Source of the DNA: VXYL01 sp963666465
Lineage (GTDB): Bacteria > Pseudomonadota > Gammaproteobacteria > Pseudomonadales > Azotimanducaceae
Direction of reading: 5' to 3'
NCBI GenBank assembly: GCA_963666465.1
Contig: OY762824.1
Coordinates: 4,278,001-4,342,000 of the forward strand
DNA length: 64,000 nt
The translations under genes were made by a program, and so were the position numbers. Shown here piece by piece: positions 44,030-53,085 of this stretch. How positions within the stretch are numbered: position 1 is the stretch's first letter; each line of letters opens with the position of its first letter. The notes under the pieces were generated by a model. That model ran no database searches. It was not told the DNA's origin and saw nothing but the letters and a program-made list of their open reading frames with translations.

Positions 44030-44641
44030 ATGGCCGAAACACCCATGACCTCGCAAGCCGAACTCGACGCCTTGGTTCGCACCATGTCGCCGCGTCAGGG
44101 CAACTGGAGCGACGAGGCATACCTGCGCCTGACCGATCAGTGCCGGCGCCTGGTGGAACTCACCGACGGCTGCGTGGAGGGGTTGCCGATGCCGACACAC
44201 TCTCACCAAGCCGTCGTGCTCTGCCTCTACCGGCTGTTCCACGCCTACCTGCACCCACGCGGCGGCGTGGCGATGGTCGTGCCACTCAGGATGCGCATCC
44301 GAGAAGGCAAGTACCGCGAACCCGACCTTCTCCTTCTGCAAAGCCGCTTGGACGACCGCTGCCAAGAGCGCTATTGGCAGGGCGCCGACCTCGCCGTCGA
44401 GGTGGTGAGCCCCGACAACCCCGACCGAGACTGGATCGACAAACGCCACGACTACGCCGAGGCGGGCGTCCCGGAGTATTGGATTGCCGATCCCCGAAAC
44501 GGGACCATCACCGTGCTCGCCCTTGAGGACGACGCCTACACAGAACAAGGCGTGTTCGCCCGAGGCGACACCGCCACCTCACCGCTCCTCGCAGGGCTCG
44601 CCATCGACGTCGCCGCGACCTTCGATGCCGCAAAGCCATGA
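44030..44641 (+). CDS. Uma2-family putative endonuclease, first
   Basis: 203 residues. Core of the Uma2/DUF820 PD-(D/E)XK fold: VELTDGCVEGLPMPTHSHQA, then KYREPDLLLLQ, ADLAVEVVSPDNPDRDWIDK (acidic residue and the K-x-x-Y side chain) and YAEAGVPEYWIADPRNGTIT. The catalytic Asp, Glu and Lys are all visible. Uma2 proteins are common in multiplied copies; their role is uncertain. Its TGA overlaps the ATG of the CmcJ-like remnant (ATGA). Confidence 0.9.
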   Translation: MAETPMTSQAELDALVRTMSPRQGNWSDEAYLRLTDQCRRLVELTDGCVEGLPMPTHSHQAVVLCLYRLFHAYLHPRGGVAMVVPLRMRIREGKYREPDLLLLQSRLDDRCQERYWQGADLAVEVVSPDNPDRDWIDKRHDYAEAGVPEYWIADPRNGTITVLALEDDAYTEQGVFARGDTATSPLLAGLAIDVAATFDAAKP

Positions 44642-44964
44642 ACGGCCCCAACGAACACCTCAAGGGCCAGCACGGACTTCATCGGCAAGCTGAACTTCGC
44701 CAACCCCAACGCCAAGCCCCGCCCCTTCAACGCCCACTACTGCAAACCCAGCGACGCCCAGCGCTGGCACTACTACTCAGCGATGACCCGCAACCAGCGA
44801 TGACCCGCAACGAAGCCCTGGTGTTCACCACCTACGACTCCCACCCCCAAGACCACGAAACCTTCTGCCCCACCCTCCACACGGCAGTCCCCCTCCCCAA
44901 CTCCGAAGGCCTGCAGGGGCGAGAGCATCCTGCCCTCGCAACGCGCCGAAGGCGCGTCAAATGA
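44638..44964 (+). pseudogene. CmcJ/NvfI-like oxidoreductase, 5' remnant
   Basis: Starts MNGPNEHLKG at 44638, slips frame near 44668, then reads DFIGKLNFANPNAKPRPFNA and HYCKPSDAQRWHYYSAMTRN. A 17-bp tandem duplication (44778-44794, 44795-44811) shifts the frame again into MTRNEALVFTTYDSHPQ and FCPTLHTAVPLP. These segments fit the N-terminal part of CmcJ/NvfI hydroxylase-like proteins (GA4-desaturase group). The remaining two thirds of the gene are absent. Confidence 0.7.
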
Positions 44965-45180
44965 TGGCACCTCGGCACCAGCACGAAGCGTCGATTTCGC
45001 ACAAGCCGTAGCGACAATGGACTACATATTCCTCGCAGCACCCATGCCACGGTGGCGGACCAAGATGCCAGCCGAGCCATGCCGTGCCGCAGCAAGCCCA
45101 ACGCGCCGCCACAATCCGCCCGCCGCGGCCCTGTGCTAACGTCCTCCCAACCGGCCGGCGTCGCGCCCAAGGAGAACGCA

Positions 45181-45996
45181 ATGCCAACCGCACCCCAGCC
45201 TCTTCGCGCCCGCAAGCCCATGTGGCCCGAGCAGCCTCAACCGGCGCCCGTCGAGTACCCGGATTCGGACGGTGAGCCGATGGCCGAGAGCATCCTGCAC
45301 GCCGACGCCATCTTCGATGCGATATTCGCGCTCCGCAGCCGCTACCCGCGCCGCAACGAAGTCGCCGTGACTGGCAACGTGATGATGTACTACGTCGAGG
45401 GCGACCCACGAAAGTGGATTTCCCCGGATGTGTTCGTCGCTTTCGGCCTGCTCCGGGAACCCTCCCCCGGCGTCTGGAAGACCTGGAAGGAGGGCAAGTT
45501 CGCGGATTTCGTCCTCGAAGTCACATCCGAGACCACCCGTGACAGAGACGAAGGCGAGAAGCGCCGGCTCTACCAGCGCCTTGGCGTGACGGAGTACTGG
45601 CAATTCGACCCGAACGCGGACTACCTGGACCCACCCCTCCAGGGCCGTCGCCTGAACGAACAAGGCGTTTACACACCTGTGCCGTTGGAAACCTCCCACA
45701 GCGGCATGATCTACGGCGAATCCAGGCTCCTGGGCCTCCATCTGTGCCTGGCCCACGACCTCCTCCGGTTCAAGGACCCAGCCACCGGCAAGTTCCTTCG
45801 CGCCGACCAAGACAAGAACCGCCTGCTCGACGGCAAGGACGAGATGATCGAGCACAAGGATCGCATCATCGAGGACCAAGAACGGAAGATTGAGGCCACT
45901 TCCCGCCGCCTGGCCGAAGAACGCCGCCTCCGCGCCGTGGAAACGCGGGCCCTCCAAGCCGAGATTGAGCGACTGAAGCGCAACGTGGGCACGTGA
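45181..45996 (+). CDS. Uma2-family protein with C-terminal coiled coil
   Basis: 271 residues from ATG 45181, with AAGGAG 6 nt upstream. Uma2 core: PRRNEVAVTGNVMMYYVEGD, WISPDVFVAFGL, GKFADFVLEVTSETTRDRDE and RLYQRLGVTEYWQFDPNADY. The last 65 residues (DKNRLLDGKDEMIEHKDRII...EIERLKRNVGT) are heptad-like and probably a coiled coil. An asymmetric variant of the fold; it may dimerise. Unrelated in detail to the first Uma2 gene. Confidence 0.88.
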   Translation: MPTAPQPLRARKPMWPEQPQPAPVEYPDSDGEPMAESILHADAIFDAIFALRSRYPRRNEVAVTGNVMMYYVEGDPRKWISPDVFVAFGLLREPSPGVWKTWKEGKFADFVLEVTSETTRDRDEGEKRRLYQRLGVTEYWQFDPNADYLDPPLQGRRLNEQGVYTPVPLETSHSGMIYGESRLLGLHLCLAHDLLRFKDPATGKFLRADQDKNRLLDGKDEMIEHKDRIIEDQERKIEATSRRLAEERRLRAVETRALQAEIERLKRNVGT

Positions 45997-46391
45997 TGGG
46001 CCCCTCGGTGATCGGCGGGCGGCAGCGAGAGACGTTGGAAAGGCGGATGTTCCGAAGGGACCGCGGAGAGCCGAGCGTTCGCGCGCCACGACGGCGCGTG
46101 AAGGCGTTGAGGAGTCCCAGCAGTGGATGTTGATGACCGTCAGCGGCGCGGGACGGGGAACGGGAATGGAAACGACCGCAAGGTGGCGGGGGCGGGGGCG
46201 ATGTCCGCGGCGGCCCGCGCTCGCCGAGGTGGGAATGTACGCAGGCCAAGGCCGGATTCTGCTGGAAGGCGCTCGGGGCGTCCATGTGCAGAATGAAGGA
46301 ACGTTGCGGCCGGGGCGACGCCAAGTAGCGCTTTACAATTATCGCGGAGCTGAGCCAGTATCTCCATAGACCCATAGACCGTCGGGAGCTT
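45997..46391. other. intergenic, nothing recognised
   Basis: About 395 bp between the second Uma2 gene and the PD-(D/E)XK fragment. Short open frames here are Arg/Pro/Gly-rich and non-coding in appearance. Confidence 0.5.
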
Positions 46392-46475
46392 ATGCAGGTG
46401 GAGATTACCGACAGCCGACCGAATCTGTTTGGCTATGCAACGAAAGAGCTTTCACAGGATGCCGTCATTACGTCC
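46392..46475 (+). pseudogene. PD-(D/E)XK nuclease, N-terminal fragment
   Basis: MQVEITDSRPNLFGYATKEL then SQDAVIT matches the N-terminal signature of the PDDEXK_4 group (NLF-x-YATSELSQDA). Recognisable homology ends near 46475, and half of a C-type element follows at 46521. The rest of the gene, including the catalytic core, is missing. Confidence 0.62.
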
Positions 46476-46520
46476 TTCGTGGCGCCCTACGTCGCCAGCG
46501 TAGGAAATCGCGCACACGAC

Positions 46521-46546
46521 CGTAGGACGAAATGTTTGTGTGTCGG
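46521..46546. repeat. C-type element, right-end fragment (C4)
   Basis: TAGGACGAAATGTTTGTGTG followed by TCGGGAAG matches the right end of C-type elements (variant end TCGGGAAG as in C5). No left end is found within 150 bp, so it is a solo end. Confidence 0.65.
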
Positions 46547-46629
46547 GAAGGCGGTTTACGTCTCTATAGTCGTCGAGATGGGGCTCATCGCTGGCGGCCA
46601 CCACTACTGCTGAAAGAGGGGATTCGTCC

Positions 46630-46827
46630 GTGGACATTCTCGCCGTTCTCGCCGTGGCCATCGGTGCAGTCGGTGCAATTTGGGTTGGGACGCGCCTGCT
46701 CGTCGCACTCTACATCGCGTTGATGAAACGTGAAGTGAGGAGGAAAGTAAGGAAGGGGACCTGCCCCCCGATGTGGCTTCTGTATCTCCGTGGCCGTGGA
46801 ACCCACCGCCGTGCCCGCCGGGTCTGA
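46630..46827 (+). CDS. possible small membrane protein
   Basis: GTG 46630 opens a 65-residue frame: MDILAVLAVAIGAVGAIWVG, a second hydrophobic run LLVALYIALM, then a basic stretch KREVRRKVRK. The overlapping frame after about 46760 reads GLTLEEHVARERESCWQFVP, which also looks coding, so the real C-terminus may lie there after a frameshift. Family unrecognised. Confidence 0.4.
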   Translation: MDILAVLAVAIGAVGAIWVGTRLLVALYIALMKREVRRKVRKGTCPPMWLLYLRGRGTHRRARRV

Positions 46828-47000
46828 CCCTGGAAGAGCATGTGGCCAGGGAGCGGGAAAGCTGCTGGCAGTTCGTGCCTCTTTGGGCGCTGTTGGGCCG
46901 ATATCCAGCCCCTCCAAAGCCCCATGGGCTGGAGCGCTCAGGATAGGCCAAGCGTACCGGTGTACTAACGGCCGTTTTCCCGGCACAGACGCATCGGCGC

Positions 47001-47163
47001 ACCAGACACACAAACATCCGTCCTGCGCAAGCGTGGGACATCTCCCACGGGCAGAGCCGTCGCGGGACGGGCCAGGCAAATCGCACGCCATTGCGCGACG
47101 GAGTCTGTCGCGGGGTAGGGTTCAGGAGGGCCCCGGCGGGACGAGATGCTTGTGTGTCGGGAA
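47001..47163. mobile_element. C-type MITE, divergent copy C5
   Basis: Left end ACCAGACACACAAACAT and right end ATGCTTGTGTGTCGGGAAG frame about 160 bp. The interior differs from C1-C3, so only the ends identify it. It is a diverged or related subfamily; no target duplication is clear. Confidence 0.65.
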
Positions 47164-47194
47164 GCACAAGACGCAGTCCGACAACGCAAGGGCG

Positions 47195-47231
47195 CACCAG
47201 ACACGCAAACATTTCGTCCCACAGCCCGGTG
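47195..47231. repeat. C-type element, left-end fragment (C6)
   Basis: ACCAGACACGCAAACATTTC then GTCCCACAG matches the left arm of C1-C3 with one substitution. No right arm follows before the next gene, so the copy is truncated. Confidence 0.65.
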
Positions 47232-47273
47232 GCCGATGTCTCACATTCACCGCTGCTGGCAGGCCCCCACAGG

Positions 47274-48506
47274 TCACGGGACCAATGCCTGTGCGCCTTT
47301 GGCCACTGTGGGCGTCTTGGGTGGGGGTTCGGCACATTGGCGGATTGCGTTGGCCATGCGGTCGAGTTCTGGGTCGGGGACTGCGGGGTAGAGGGGGAGA
47401 AAGAGGATTTGGTCGAGCAGGCATTGAGCGGCGGTGGTCGCGCTCTCGTCGGAGCTCGGCGCGGTGGTCATGCTGCCGTGCATGGTGGCGTCGAAGCCGG
47501 CTTTCCGAAGGGCGGCTTGCACGGCCTTGGGGTTGCCGAGGCGAAGGGGAAACAGGTCGAAGGTGTGGGTGGTGGGGTCTCCTGCTGTGGGGAGTCGTTC
47601 GTCCAAGGAGGCGGCCAGGCGGATGCCCCGCTTCCGCTGGTGCTCGGCGCGGGCAGTGTCGAAGTTTCGAATGCGGCGTTCCATGAGGGCGATGTTGGGA
47701 TCACACGGTCGGTGGCGGATCGACTGCAGGAGTTCCCGAGCCCGGAAGCCGGCCGTGGCGCTGCGGATCCACGTGTCGGCATCTGTTCCGGCCAAGGCTA
47801 GCGCCTTCAGCAAGATGGCGAAGGTGTGGCGGCCGGTGAGGATGCTTGCACCGGCGTATTTGGCCAGGCGGGCCAGATACGTCCAGCGCGACTGTGCTGG
47901 CAGGCTGCGCTCCAGGGAACGCACGCGCTCGGCCAAGTCGGTGTCCCGGATGGTGAGCATGGCGCCGCCGAGTGCGGTGGCGGTCTTGATGACGCCGAAG
48001 CTGTAGAGGGCCGCGTCGCATCCTTCCGCCGCTGCCGGCGGCAGGCCGTCGAATGCCTGGGCGCGGTCCTCGATCACGAGCAATCCGTGTTGCTGCGCGA
48101 GCGTGCGGATTGGGGTGAGGTCGGCTCTTGCACCGAACAGATGCGCAACGACGATGGCACGGCTGCGCGGGGTGATGGCGTTGCGGACGGTCGCCGAGGA
48201 CGGTGCAAGGCTCGGTCCCAAATCGAGCGGCACAACCGCGAGACCGTGCTCTTGGGCGATGCGGAACATGCCCGGCACGTTGAGGGCGCTCATCAGCACC
48301 TCGCTGCCCGGCGGCAACGCGAGTGCCCGGAGCAGGAGATCGAAGCCGGTGCGGACCGAGAGGCAGGCAACGGCCTCGTGCCCACCACCCCAGGCGGCCT
48401 CCAGGCGGCGCCGCGCATCCGCCGTCGATGCCGCGGGAAGGAGGCACCGCGAAAGTGCCCAGGCGATGTCCGGCCAGCCGATGTCGAGTCTTCGCCGCAC
48501 CCACAT
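47274..48506 (-). CDS. DegT/DnrJ/EryC1-type PLP-dependent enzyme
   Basis: 410 residues, fold-type I sugar-aminotransferase-like. LSVRTGFDLLLRALALPPGS is the substrate/PLP N-terminal block, RAIVVAHLFGARADL and VIEDRAQAFDG hold the PLP-phosphate and the Asp that pairs with the pyridine nitrogen, and LYSFGVIKTATALGGAML carries the PLP Lys. The C-terminal part has ILFLPLYPAVPDPELDRMA, typical of the family. Could be an aminotransferase of sugar or glycan precursors. Flanked by C-type and D-type elements. Confidence 0.9.
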   Translation of the reverse strand: MWVRRRLDIGWPDIAWALSRCLLPAASTADARRRLEAAWGGGHEAVACLSVRTGFDLLLRALALPPGSEVLMSALNVPGMFRIAQEHGLAVVPLDLGPSLAPSSATVRNAITPRSRAIVVAHLFGARADLTPIRTLAQQHGLLVIEDRAQAFDGLPPAAAEGCDAALYSFGVIKTATALGGAMLTIRDTDLAERVRSLERSLPAQSRWTYLARLAKYAGASILTGRHTFAILLKALALAGTDADTWIRSATAGFRARELLQSIRHRPCDPNIALMERRIRNFDTARAEHQRKRGIRLAASLDERLPTAGDPTTHTFDLFPLRLGNPKAVQAALRKAGFDATMHGSMTTAPSSDESATTAAQCLLDQILFLPLYPAVPDPELDRMANAIRQCAEPPPKTPTVAKGAQALVP

Positions 48507-48581
48507 GATTCGCCTATGAGGGTGTATTGGGGCAGGGCAGCTTACGCAAGTCGTGCCGTGACTTCCTGCAATCTGCGATGC

Positions 48582-48865
48582 GGCAGTGTCTCACTTTGGC
48601 TTGTGCAGTGTCTGGCACCTGGCACGTCCTCCGGGGGGAGGGCGTCCCGCCCTCCATCGCGCCGCAAGGCGCGCCGCGCCGTCAGGCGCCGCGCCCGCAA
48701 GGGCGCGCAGGGCACATCGCGGCATGTGCAGGGAGGACGCGCCTGACGGCGCGCATGGAAGGCGGGACGCCCTCCCCCCGGAGTGGTCCCGGCAGGCACA
48801 TCGACGCAGTCGCCGGTTGCGAACGGCCATGCGCCACGTCAGGCAATTCAAAGTGGGACACTTTC
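48582..48865. mobile_element. D-type MITE, copy D1 (284 bp)
   Basis: Ends GGCAGTGTCTCACTTT (left) and AAAGTGGGACACTTTC (right). Flanked by the 9-bp direct repeat CTGCGATGC (48573-48581, 48866-48874). The interior consists of nested GC-rich palindromes around GAGGGCGTCCCGCCCTCC and GCGCCTGACGGCGCG. D2 at 55432-55737 is a homologous copy in inverted orientation. The right target copy has been expanded into a 12-bp triplet repeat. Confidence 0.85.
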
Positions 48866-48911
48866 CTGCGATGCGGGCTGCGATGCGGGCTGCGATGCGG
48901 GGCTGGCGAAA

Positions 48912-49649
48912 CTACTGCGAAGTGCGCGTCAGTTCCAGCGCCATGATCTCGACTTCGGCGGCGGCGCCGTATAGCTGCGCCGGGTTCATTGTCGGGGTGA
49001 CCTCGCTCGGCGTGAGTTCCGGCCAAAGGTCGTCGAGTTCGGCGAGGCGGGCCTGGATGGCGGAGAAGATCGCGGCGGATTCGTCCCGCTCGGCGAGGGT
49101 GGCGGCCCAGTCCTTCGCGGTTTGAGTGAACCCCCAGGCGTCTTGGTATTCGTGGGCATTGGCCACCTCGCCGCCCGTGATGCCGATGCCGTATTCCCAA
49201 GCCGCGGTGCGCAGGAGGCCGAGGATGACCTCCGCTCCCTTGGCGGGACTCAACGCAACTGCCGACTCCGCGTCCGAGATCGCCTCTCGCACAGCGTTGT
49301 GGGCGGCCCTTGCGTCGTCCAGGTCCCCTTCCTCGAACGCCGTCGCCAATTCGCTCAGGGCGGGCGCGAAGCCGGCCTTGCCGCGTGCGGCAAACGCATC
49401 CTCCAGATCGGCATATAGCTCGTCCGACGGATGCTTCGAATGGGTGGCTGCGGCGGCATCGGCGCCCGACTCCAGCAGCGCGTATCCGACGCGGAGATGA
49501 CCGCGGATGAGGCCAAGCTGAACGAGATAGGCGGCATCGTTGGTGGCAAGGGCCGAGGGCCCTTCCCCGTCATTCAGGACAGCTCGCTCGCCGGGGCAGG
49601 CGGCGAACAGGAACAGTGCGCCCAGCGACGCGATGGACTTCACTTCCAC
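48912..49649 (-). CDS. lipoprotein of iron-uptake locus, unknown family
   Basis: 245 residues from GTG 49649. Lipoprotein signal with lipobox LFAAC at about residues 14-18. The mature part is almost wholly alpha-helical and contains LIRGHLRVGYALLESGADAA, a THSKHPSDELYADLED motif, and HEYQDAWGFTQTAKDW. Its start overlaps the binding-protein stop by 10 bp, so it is co-translated with it. His/Glu-rich helices and this context suggest a metal-related periplasmic role like imelysin-type proteins (inference only). Confidence 0.72.
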   Translation of the reverse strand: MEVKSIASLGALFLFAACPGERAVLNDGEGPSALATNDAAYLVQLGLIRGHLRVGYALLESGADAAAATHSKHPSDELYADLEDAFAARGKAGFAPALSELATAFEEGDLDDARAAHNAVREAISDAESAVALSPAKGAEVILGLLRTAAWEYGIGITGGEVANAHEYQDAWGFTQTAKDWAATLAERDESAAIFSAIQARLAELDDLWPELTPSEVTPTMNPAQLYGAAAEVEIMALELTRTSQ

Positions 49650-50644
49650 CCCGCCCGGTCGAAGGCCATGACCGCGACGGCCTGGTTGGCGCCGAGCGCG
49701 TTGGCATCCACCTCATCCTCGCGGAAGTCGCCCAGCTCGGCGATGGGGCCGGTGGCCGCCCCATGCACCGGATACTCGTTGTTGCCTTCCGCAAACAGCC
49801 GCTGGGCGAACTCGCTGGTGAGATATTCAAGGAACTTCACGGCGTTGTCGCGATTGGGGGCGTGCCGGGTGACGCCGGCGCCACTGATGTTGACGTGGGC
49901 GCCGCGGTCGTCCTGGTTGGGGAACAGGACGCCGATTCCGTCCATGACCGCTTGTTCTTCGCCGTCTTCGGAACCCAGGAATCGGCCGATGTAATAGGTG
50001 TTGGCGATGCTGGCGCCGCATTCGCCGGATGCCACGGCGCGAATCTGGGCGCGATCGTTGCCTTGCGGATCCCGGGCGAAGTTGGCGACCACGCCGCTGG
50101 CCCATTCCTCCGCCGCCTGGGTACCGTGATGCTCGATGAGGGAAGCCAGCAGAGACAGGTTGTAGATGTTGCCGGACGACCTCATGCAGACCCTTCCGCG
50201 CAGGCCTTCGTCCGCCAGGTCTTCGTAGGTGTCCACGCCTTCCGGCAACCCTGCCTCCTTGTTGTACACGATCACGCGAGCGCGCTTGGAGAGGCCAAAC
50301 CAATGCCCTTCGGGGTGTCGCAAATGGGCGGGGATGCGGGACTCGAGAACCTCGGACTGCACCGGCTGGAACACGCCGGCTTCGTGCGCGCGCCAGAGCC
50401 GCCCGGCGTCCACCGTGATGAGCATGTCGGCAGGGCTGAACTCGGCTTCGTTGACGATGCGCTCGATCAGGCCGTCGCTCGAACCCTCGATGAGATTGAC
50501 GACGACGCCGGTCGCTTCCGTGAAGCGGTCGTAGAGAGCGAGATCGGTGTCGTAGTGGCGGGCGGAATAGACGTTGACCACCTCCTCTGCCGGCACCGGT
50601 GCCGCTGCCAGGAGAAGGGAGAGGAAGGTGAAGGCAGCTCGCAT
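49640..50644 (-). CDS. Fe(III) ABC transporter substrate-binding protein
   Basis: Periplasmic ferric-iron binding protein of the FbpA/FutA type, 334 residues. Signal peptide ends near AAAPVPAEE. VVNVYSARHYDTDLALYDRF is the family start with the iron-binding His/Tyr; NTYYIGRFLGS carries the paired Tyr ligands. A Fur-like site lies 13-37 bp upstream. Downstream is the coupled lipoprotein. The ATPase is upstream on the same strand, but no permease gene is present between or beside them. Confidence 0.93.
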   Translation of the reverse strand: MRAAFTFLSLLLAAAPVPAEEVVNVYSARHYDTDLALYDRFTEATGVVVNLIEGSSDGLIERIVNEAEFSPADMLITVDAGRLWRAHEAGVFQPVQSEVLESRIPAHLRHPEGHWFGLSKRARVIVYNKEAGLPEGVDTYEDLADEGLRGRVCMRSSGNIYNLSLLASLIEHHGTQAAEEWASGVVANFARDPQGNDRAQIRAVASGECGASIANTYYIGRFLGSEDGEEQAVMDGIGVLFPNQDDRGAHVNISGAGVTRHAPNRDNAVKFLEYLTSEFAQRLFAEGNNEYPVHGAATGPIAELGDFREDEVDANALGANQAVAVMAFDRAGWK

Positions 50645-50656
50645 GGCTTTGCTCGC

Positions 50657-50681
50657 AAATGAGAACGATTAGCGATTGTAA
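50657..50681 (-). promoter_or_regulatory. Fur-box-like site upstream of the iron-binding protein
   Basis: Contains GAGAACGATTAGCGATTG. 22 of 25 positions match the bfd-upstream site (43738-43762) and the spacing to the start codon is similar. It overlaps the last codons of the ATPase gene, so the binding-protein gene can be controlled separately from the ATPase. Confidence 0.72.
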
Positions 50682-51712
50682 ACAAATGTGCCGTCGGGAT
50701 CGAACCTTGCCGAGACTCGGTGGCCCACAGCCAGGTCGCCCGGCGAAGGCAGTCGCGCCCGCAGGACTTCGTCGCCGGCAGCCACCAGCACGAGGCAGCC
50801 ATCGCCCAGGAATCGCACATCGTCGATGGACGCGACAGGTGTTGCACCTGCCGGAGCACGGGCGAGCGACACCGCATCGGGGCGGACGATGATTTCCACG
50901 GCACCGTCGTCCACCTGCCGGGTCGGCTCGATGGTGCCGAAGCGGGTGCAAACGACGCCGCCACGAGCTTCACCCGTGAGCCGCTGCGCGTTGCCGAACA
51001 GGGCCGCCACGACGCTGCCGGCAGGACGTTGCCAGATTTCGGCCGGCGTGCCCACCTGGACGATCTCGCCAGCCACCATCATGGCGATGCTGTCGGCCAG
51101 TTCGAGTGCCTCTTCCGGATCGTGGGTGACCACGACGGCGATGCTGCCGGCATCGCGCAAGGCACGCCTCGTGTCTTCCCGCAAGCGCCGTCGCAAAGTG
51201 GCATCGACGTTGGCGAAGGGTTCGTCGAGCAGCATCGCTCGGGGCTTCGGGGCGAGTGCCCGCGCAAGCGCCACGCGTTGCTGCTGGCCGCCGGAAAGGG
51301 TGTGCGGATAGCGATCCGCCAGGGCTTCGAGACCGACTGCGGCAAGCTGCTCCTCGACCGTGGCCTGCACGTCGCTTCGTCGCATCGCATTGCGCCCGCG
51401 CGCCAGGCCAAAGGCGACGTTCTCGGCCACCGTGCGATGCGGGAACAGCACATGATCCTGGAACACGAGCCCCACGGGCCGGCTTTCCGGGGCGTCGTGC
51501 GCGCCGGCGGCTGCCATCCTTCGCCCATCGATCAGGATCTCTCCGGCCTGCACCCGCTCCAGCCCGGCCGCCAGCCGCAGCAGGGTGCTCTTGCCGCTTC
51601 CGGAAGGGCCGAGAAGGCAGGTGATGGCCCCGGGCCGGGCGCTGAGATCCACGTCCCGCAGCACGGCTTGCATGTCGTAGGCGTGGCTGACGCCGCGGAA
51701 TTCAAGGCTCAA
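50669..51712 (-). CDS. iron-type ABC transporter ATPase
   Basis: 347 residues from TTG 51712. Walker A LLGPSGSGKSTLLRLAAGLE, Q-loop VFQDHVLFPH, signature LSGGQQQRVALARAL, Walker B AMLLDEPFANVD, H-loop VVVTHDPEEAL; a TOBE-like C-terminal domain (DGAVEIIVRPDAVSLARAPA) follows. The composition is that of FbpC/PotA-type importers. It probably pairs with the iron-binding protein encoded downstream. Confidence 0.92.
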   Translation of the reverse strand: MSLEFRGVSHAYDMQAVLRDVDLSARPGAITCLLGPSGSGKSTLLRLAAGLERVQAGEILIDGRRMAAAGAHDAPESRPVGLVFQDHVLFPHRTVAENVAFGLARGRNAMRRSDVQATVEEQLAAVGLEALADRYPHTLSGGQQQRVALARALAPKPRAMLLDEPFANVDATLRRRLREDTRRALRDAGSIAVVVTHDPEEALELADSIAMMVAGEIVQVGTPAEIWQRPAGSVVAALFGNAQRLTGEARGGVVCTRFGTIEPTRQVDDGAVEIIVRPDAVSLARAPAGATPVASIDDVRFLGDGCLVLVAAGDEVLRARLPSPGDLAVGHRVSARFDPDGTFVYNR

Positions 51713-51958
51713 CGGGGGCTCCCGTCAACCTCGGCGACCATTGCCCAAGCCCTGGCGCAAGGCAAGGCGCGATGGCGCGTCCACCCTCCCTCCGAAGAAG
51801 CCGAGAACGGGCTCCGCGCCCGAAGGACGCGCATCGACCTCCTCCCAAAAGCGGGGAGTGACAGGAGTGGCGTCGCGACACACGGAGGCACGCCCGCGAC
51901 TTGCGAAGCGAGTTCGGAGAGCCTGGACCAATGCATGAGGTCACAGTAGCATGTCCCG

Positions 51959-52900
51959 TCAATAAACCGACGCCTCCCCGGCAGGCCGCGTCTTGAAGCG
52001 TCGGTGAACCCATAGGTACTGCTCGGGACACGTCCGCACCGCGTGTTCGATTACGCGGTTGATCTGCGCGGCGTCGGCGGCGAAATCCCCGCTGGGGAAG
52101 TTCCGGAACGGATCGCTGATCTCGGCCTCCCAGCGACCTCGACGGGAGTCGCGCCTGTGCGAGAGAAAGAGCACGCGGGCGCCCGTGTTCCTCGCGAGCC
52201 GGGTCGTGACATTGATGGTCGCCGCCTCAATCCCGAAGAAAGGCACAAACACCGCATGGCGACGGCCGTAGTCCTGGTCCGGGGCATACCAAAGTGTGCC
52301 TCCCTTGCGCAGATGCGCCACCGCCCGACGCAGCGCTCGCCGGTGAATCGTTGTCGCCAGATGGCGCTCGCGGCCCCAACGAATGACCCTGTCCAGCACG
52401 GGGTTGCCGTGCGGACGGTACAGGGCAGCGAACTTCGCCTCGCGTCCCGTGAGCCCGCCAGCGAGATCGAGGGTCGTGAAGTGGGCACCGATGACGATCA
52501 CGCCGTTGCCTTCCCGAAGCGCAGCCTGATAGATGTCGAGGCCCGTCAACGTGAACCGCGCCTGCAGGCGTCGAACCGGGCCGAGCCAGATCATGGCGCT
52601 CTCGACGAAGGCGATTCCGGTGGAACGAAACACCTCCCGCGCAAGAGCCACCCGTTCCCCTACCGACAGTTCCGGGAAGCACAGCGCAAGATTGGCTTCG
52701 ACGATGTGCCGGCGCCGCTTGGCAAGATGCCAACCCAACGCCCCAAACCCGCCCCCGAGTCGCATGAGCCAAGGCACGGGCAACCGCACTGCCAGCCACG
52801 CCACGAACACGCCGAACCAAACCGGCCAATGCCGCGGCGCATGCAGCCTGCCCGCCCCCGCATCGGCACGCCCTTCCGGGTTTTCAGTGGAACGAGACAT
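51959..52900 (-). CDS. lipid A biosynthesis acyltransferase (LpxL/LpxM-type)
   Basis: 313 residues from ATG 52900. Inner-membrane N-terminal segment VWFGVFVAWLAVRLPVPWLM. The active-site HxxxxD motif is GAHFTTLD; other family blocks are REAKFAALYRPHGNPVLDRV, LRKGGTLWYAPDQDYGR and AVFVPFFGIEAATINVTTRL. Transfers a secondary acyl chain to lipid A (or, in some members, another glycolipid). An ISKra4-type element starts 80 bp upstream, which may separate the gene from its promoter. Confidence 0.92.
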   Translation of the reverse strand: MSRSTENPEGRADAGAGRLHAPRHWPVWFGVFVAWLAVRLPVPWLMRLGGGFGALGWHLAKRRRHIVEANLALCFPELSVGERVALAREVFRSTGIAFVESAMIWLGPVRRLQARFTLTGLDIYQAALREGNGVIVIGAHFTTLDLAGGLTGREAKFAALYRPHGNPVLDRVIRWGRERHLATTIHRRALRRAVAHLRKGGTLWYAPDQDYGRRHAVFVPFFGIEAATINVTTRLARNTGARVLFLSHRRDSRRGRWEAEISDPFRNFPSGDFAADAAQINRVIEHAVRTCPEQYLWVHRRFKTRPAGEASVY

Positions 52901-53085
52901 CGCCCCGCACGTCCCCAAGCCCTCGCACAGGACGAACCTACTTGCTTTGCACGACCTCGACCAGCCGTAGCCGCTCCCTGGGTGCACGTCAGATTTGTGA
53001 CGGATGAGTGAGGAGGCAGAGGGGGCGGGACATTGGCGCGGTTGTCTGACAGTATTATGGCTGTCAGTAGATGGAGGGATGTTCC

